A DNA stretch of 6,724 bases from Fusobacteriota bacterium (GTDB lineage: Bacteria > Fusobacteriota > Fusobacteriia > Bac17 > JAEWOZ01). The DNA is taken from NCBI GenBank assembly GCA_023399505.1, contig JAEWOZ010000080.1:1-6724 (forward strand). Direction: 5' to 3'. Below the pieces are notes generated by a model. It did no database searches. It was given only the letters and a program-made list of their open reading frames with translations, and was not told the DNA's origin. Position 1 is the first letter of the stretch; the number at the start of each line of letters is the position of its first letter. Both the position numbers and the translations under genes were made by a program. Positions 6,703 to 6,724 of the stretch are shown here, piece after piece.

Positions 6703-6724
6703 TATCTTTAGATCACTATTAGTT

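Overview
The window is strongly AT-rich and compactly coded. All three genes lie on the minus strand and read from the right edge toward the left. Two are very large tandem ankyrin-repeat (ANK) genes: 107-2233 (708 aa) and 2268-5927 (1219 aa). The third, 6199-6702, is a small gene whose C-terminal two thirds look like a RelE/HigB-type mRNA-interferase toxin. Both ANK genes have a clear AAGGAG ribosome binding site 5 nt before the ATG, so this is bacterial DNA. All six Trp codons I see in the ANK proteins are TGG, which argues against a mollicute code. AT-rich, signal-peptide-bearing ANK multigene families are typical of host-associated bacteria such as Dependentiae (Babela-like), Brachyspira, Amoebophilus or Rickettsiales. 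I lean weakly to a Dependentiae-like endosymbiont of protists, but this is inference and not proof.

Layout in the direction of transcription (right to left): the toxin-like gene is open to the right edge and may start outside the window. It is followed by a perfect 12-bp hairpin with a T-run (6137-6166), which should terminate it. A 271-bp gap follows, holding two separate 15-bp palindromes (7-1-7) and a weak candidate -10 box. Next is the 1219-aa ANK gene with 29 consecutive recognisable repeats. After 34 nt comes the 708-aa ANK gene. Directly behind its stop codon, in the same frame, lies a frameshifted ANK-repeat remnant that runs off the left edge.

The two ANK genes are paralogs. They share the leader, signal peptide and an N-terminal module of about 190 residues. 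They differ in repeat number and have unrelated C-terminal domains: the long one ends in an F-box/PRANC-like LPxEL motif, and the short one ends in an unrecognised helical domain of about 190 residues. The likely picture is an expanding family of exported host-interaction proteins, with a constant export module and exchangeable tails, diversifying by repeat duplication. Export and targeting of host proteins are inferred from architecture, not shown.
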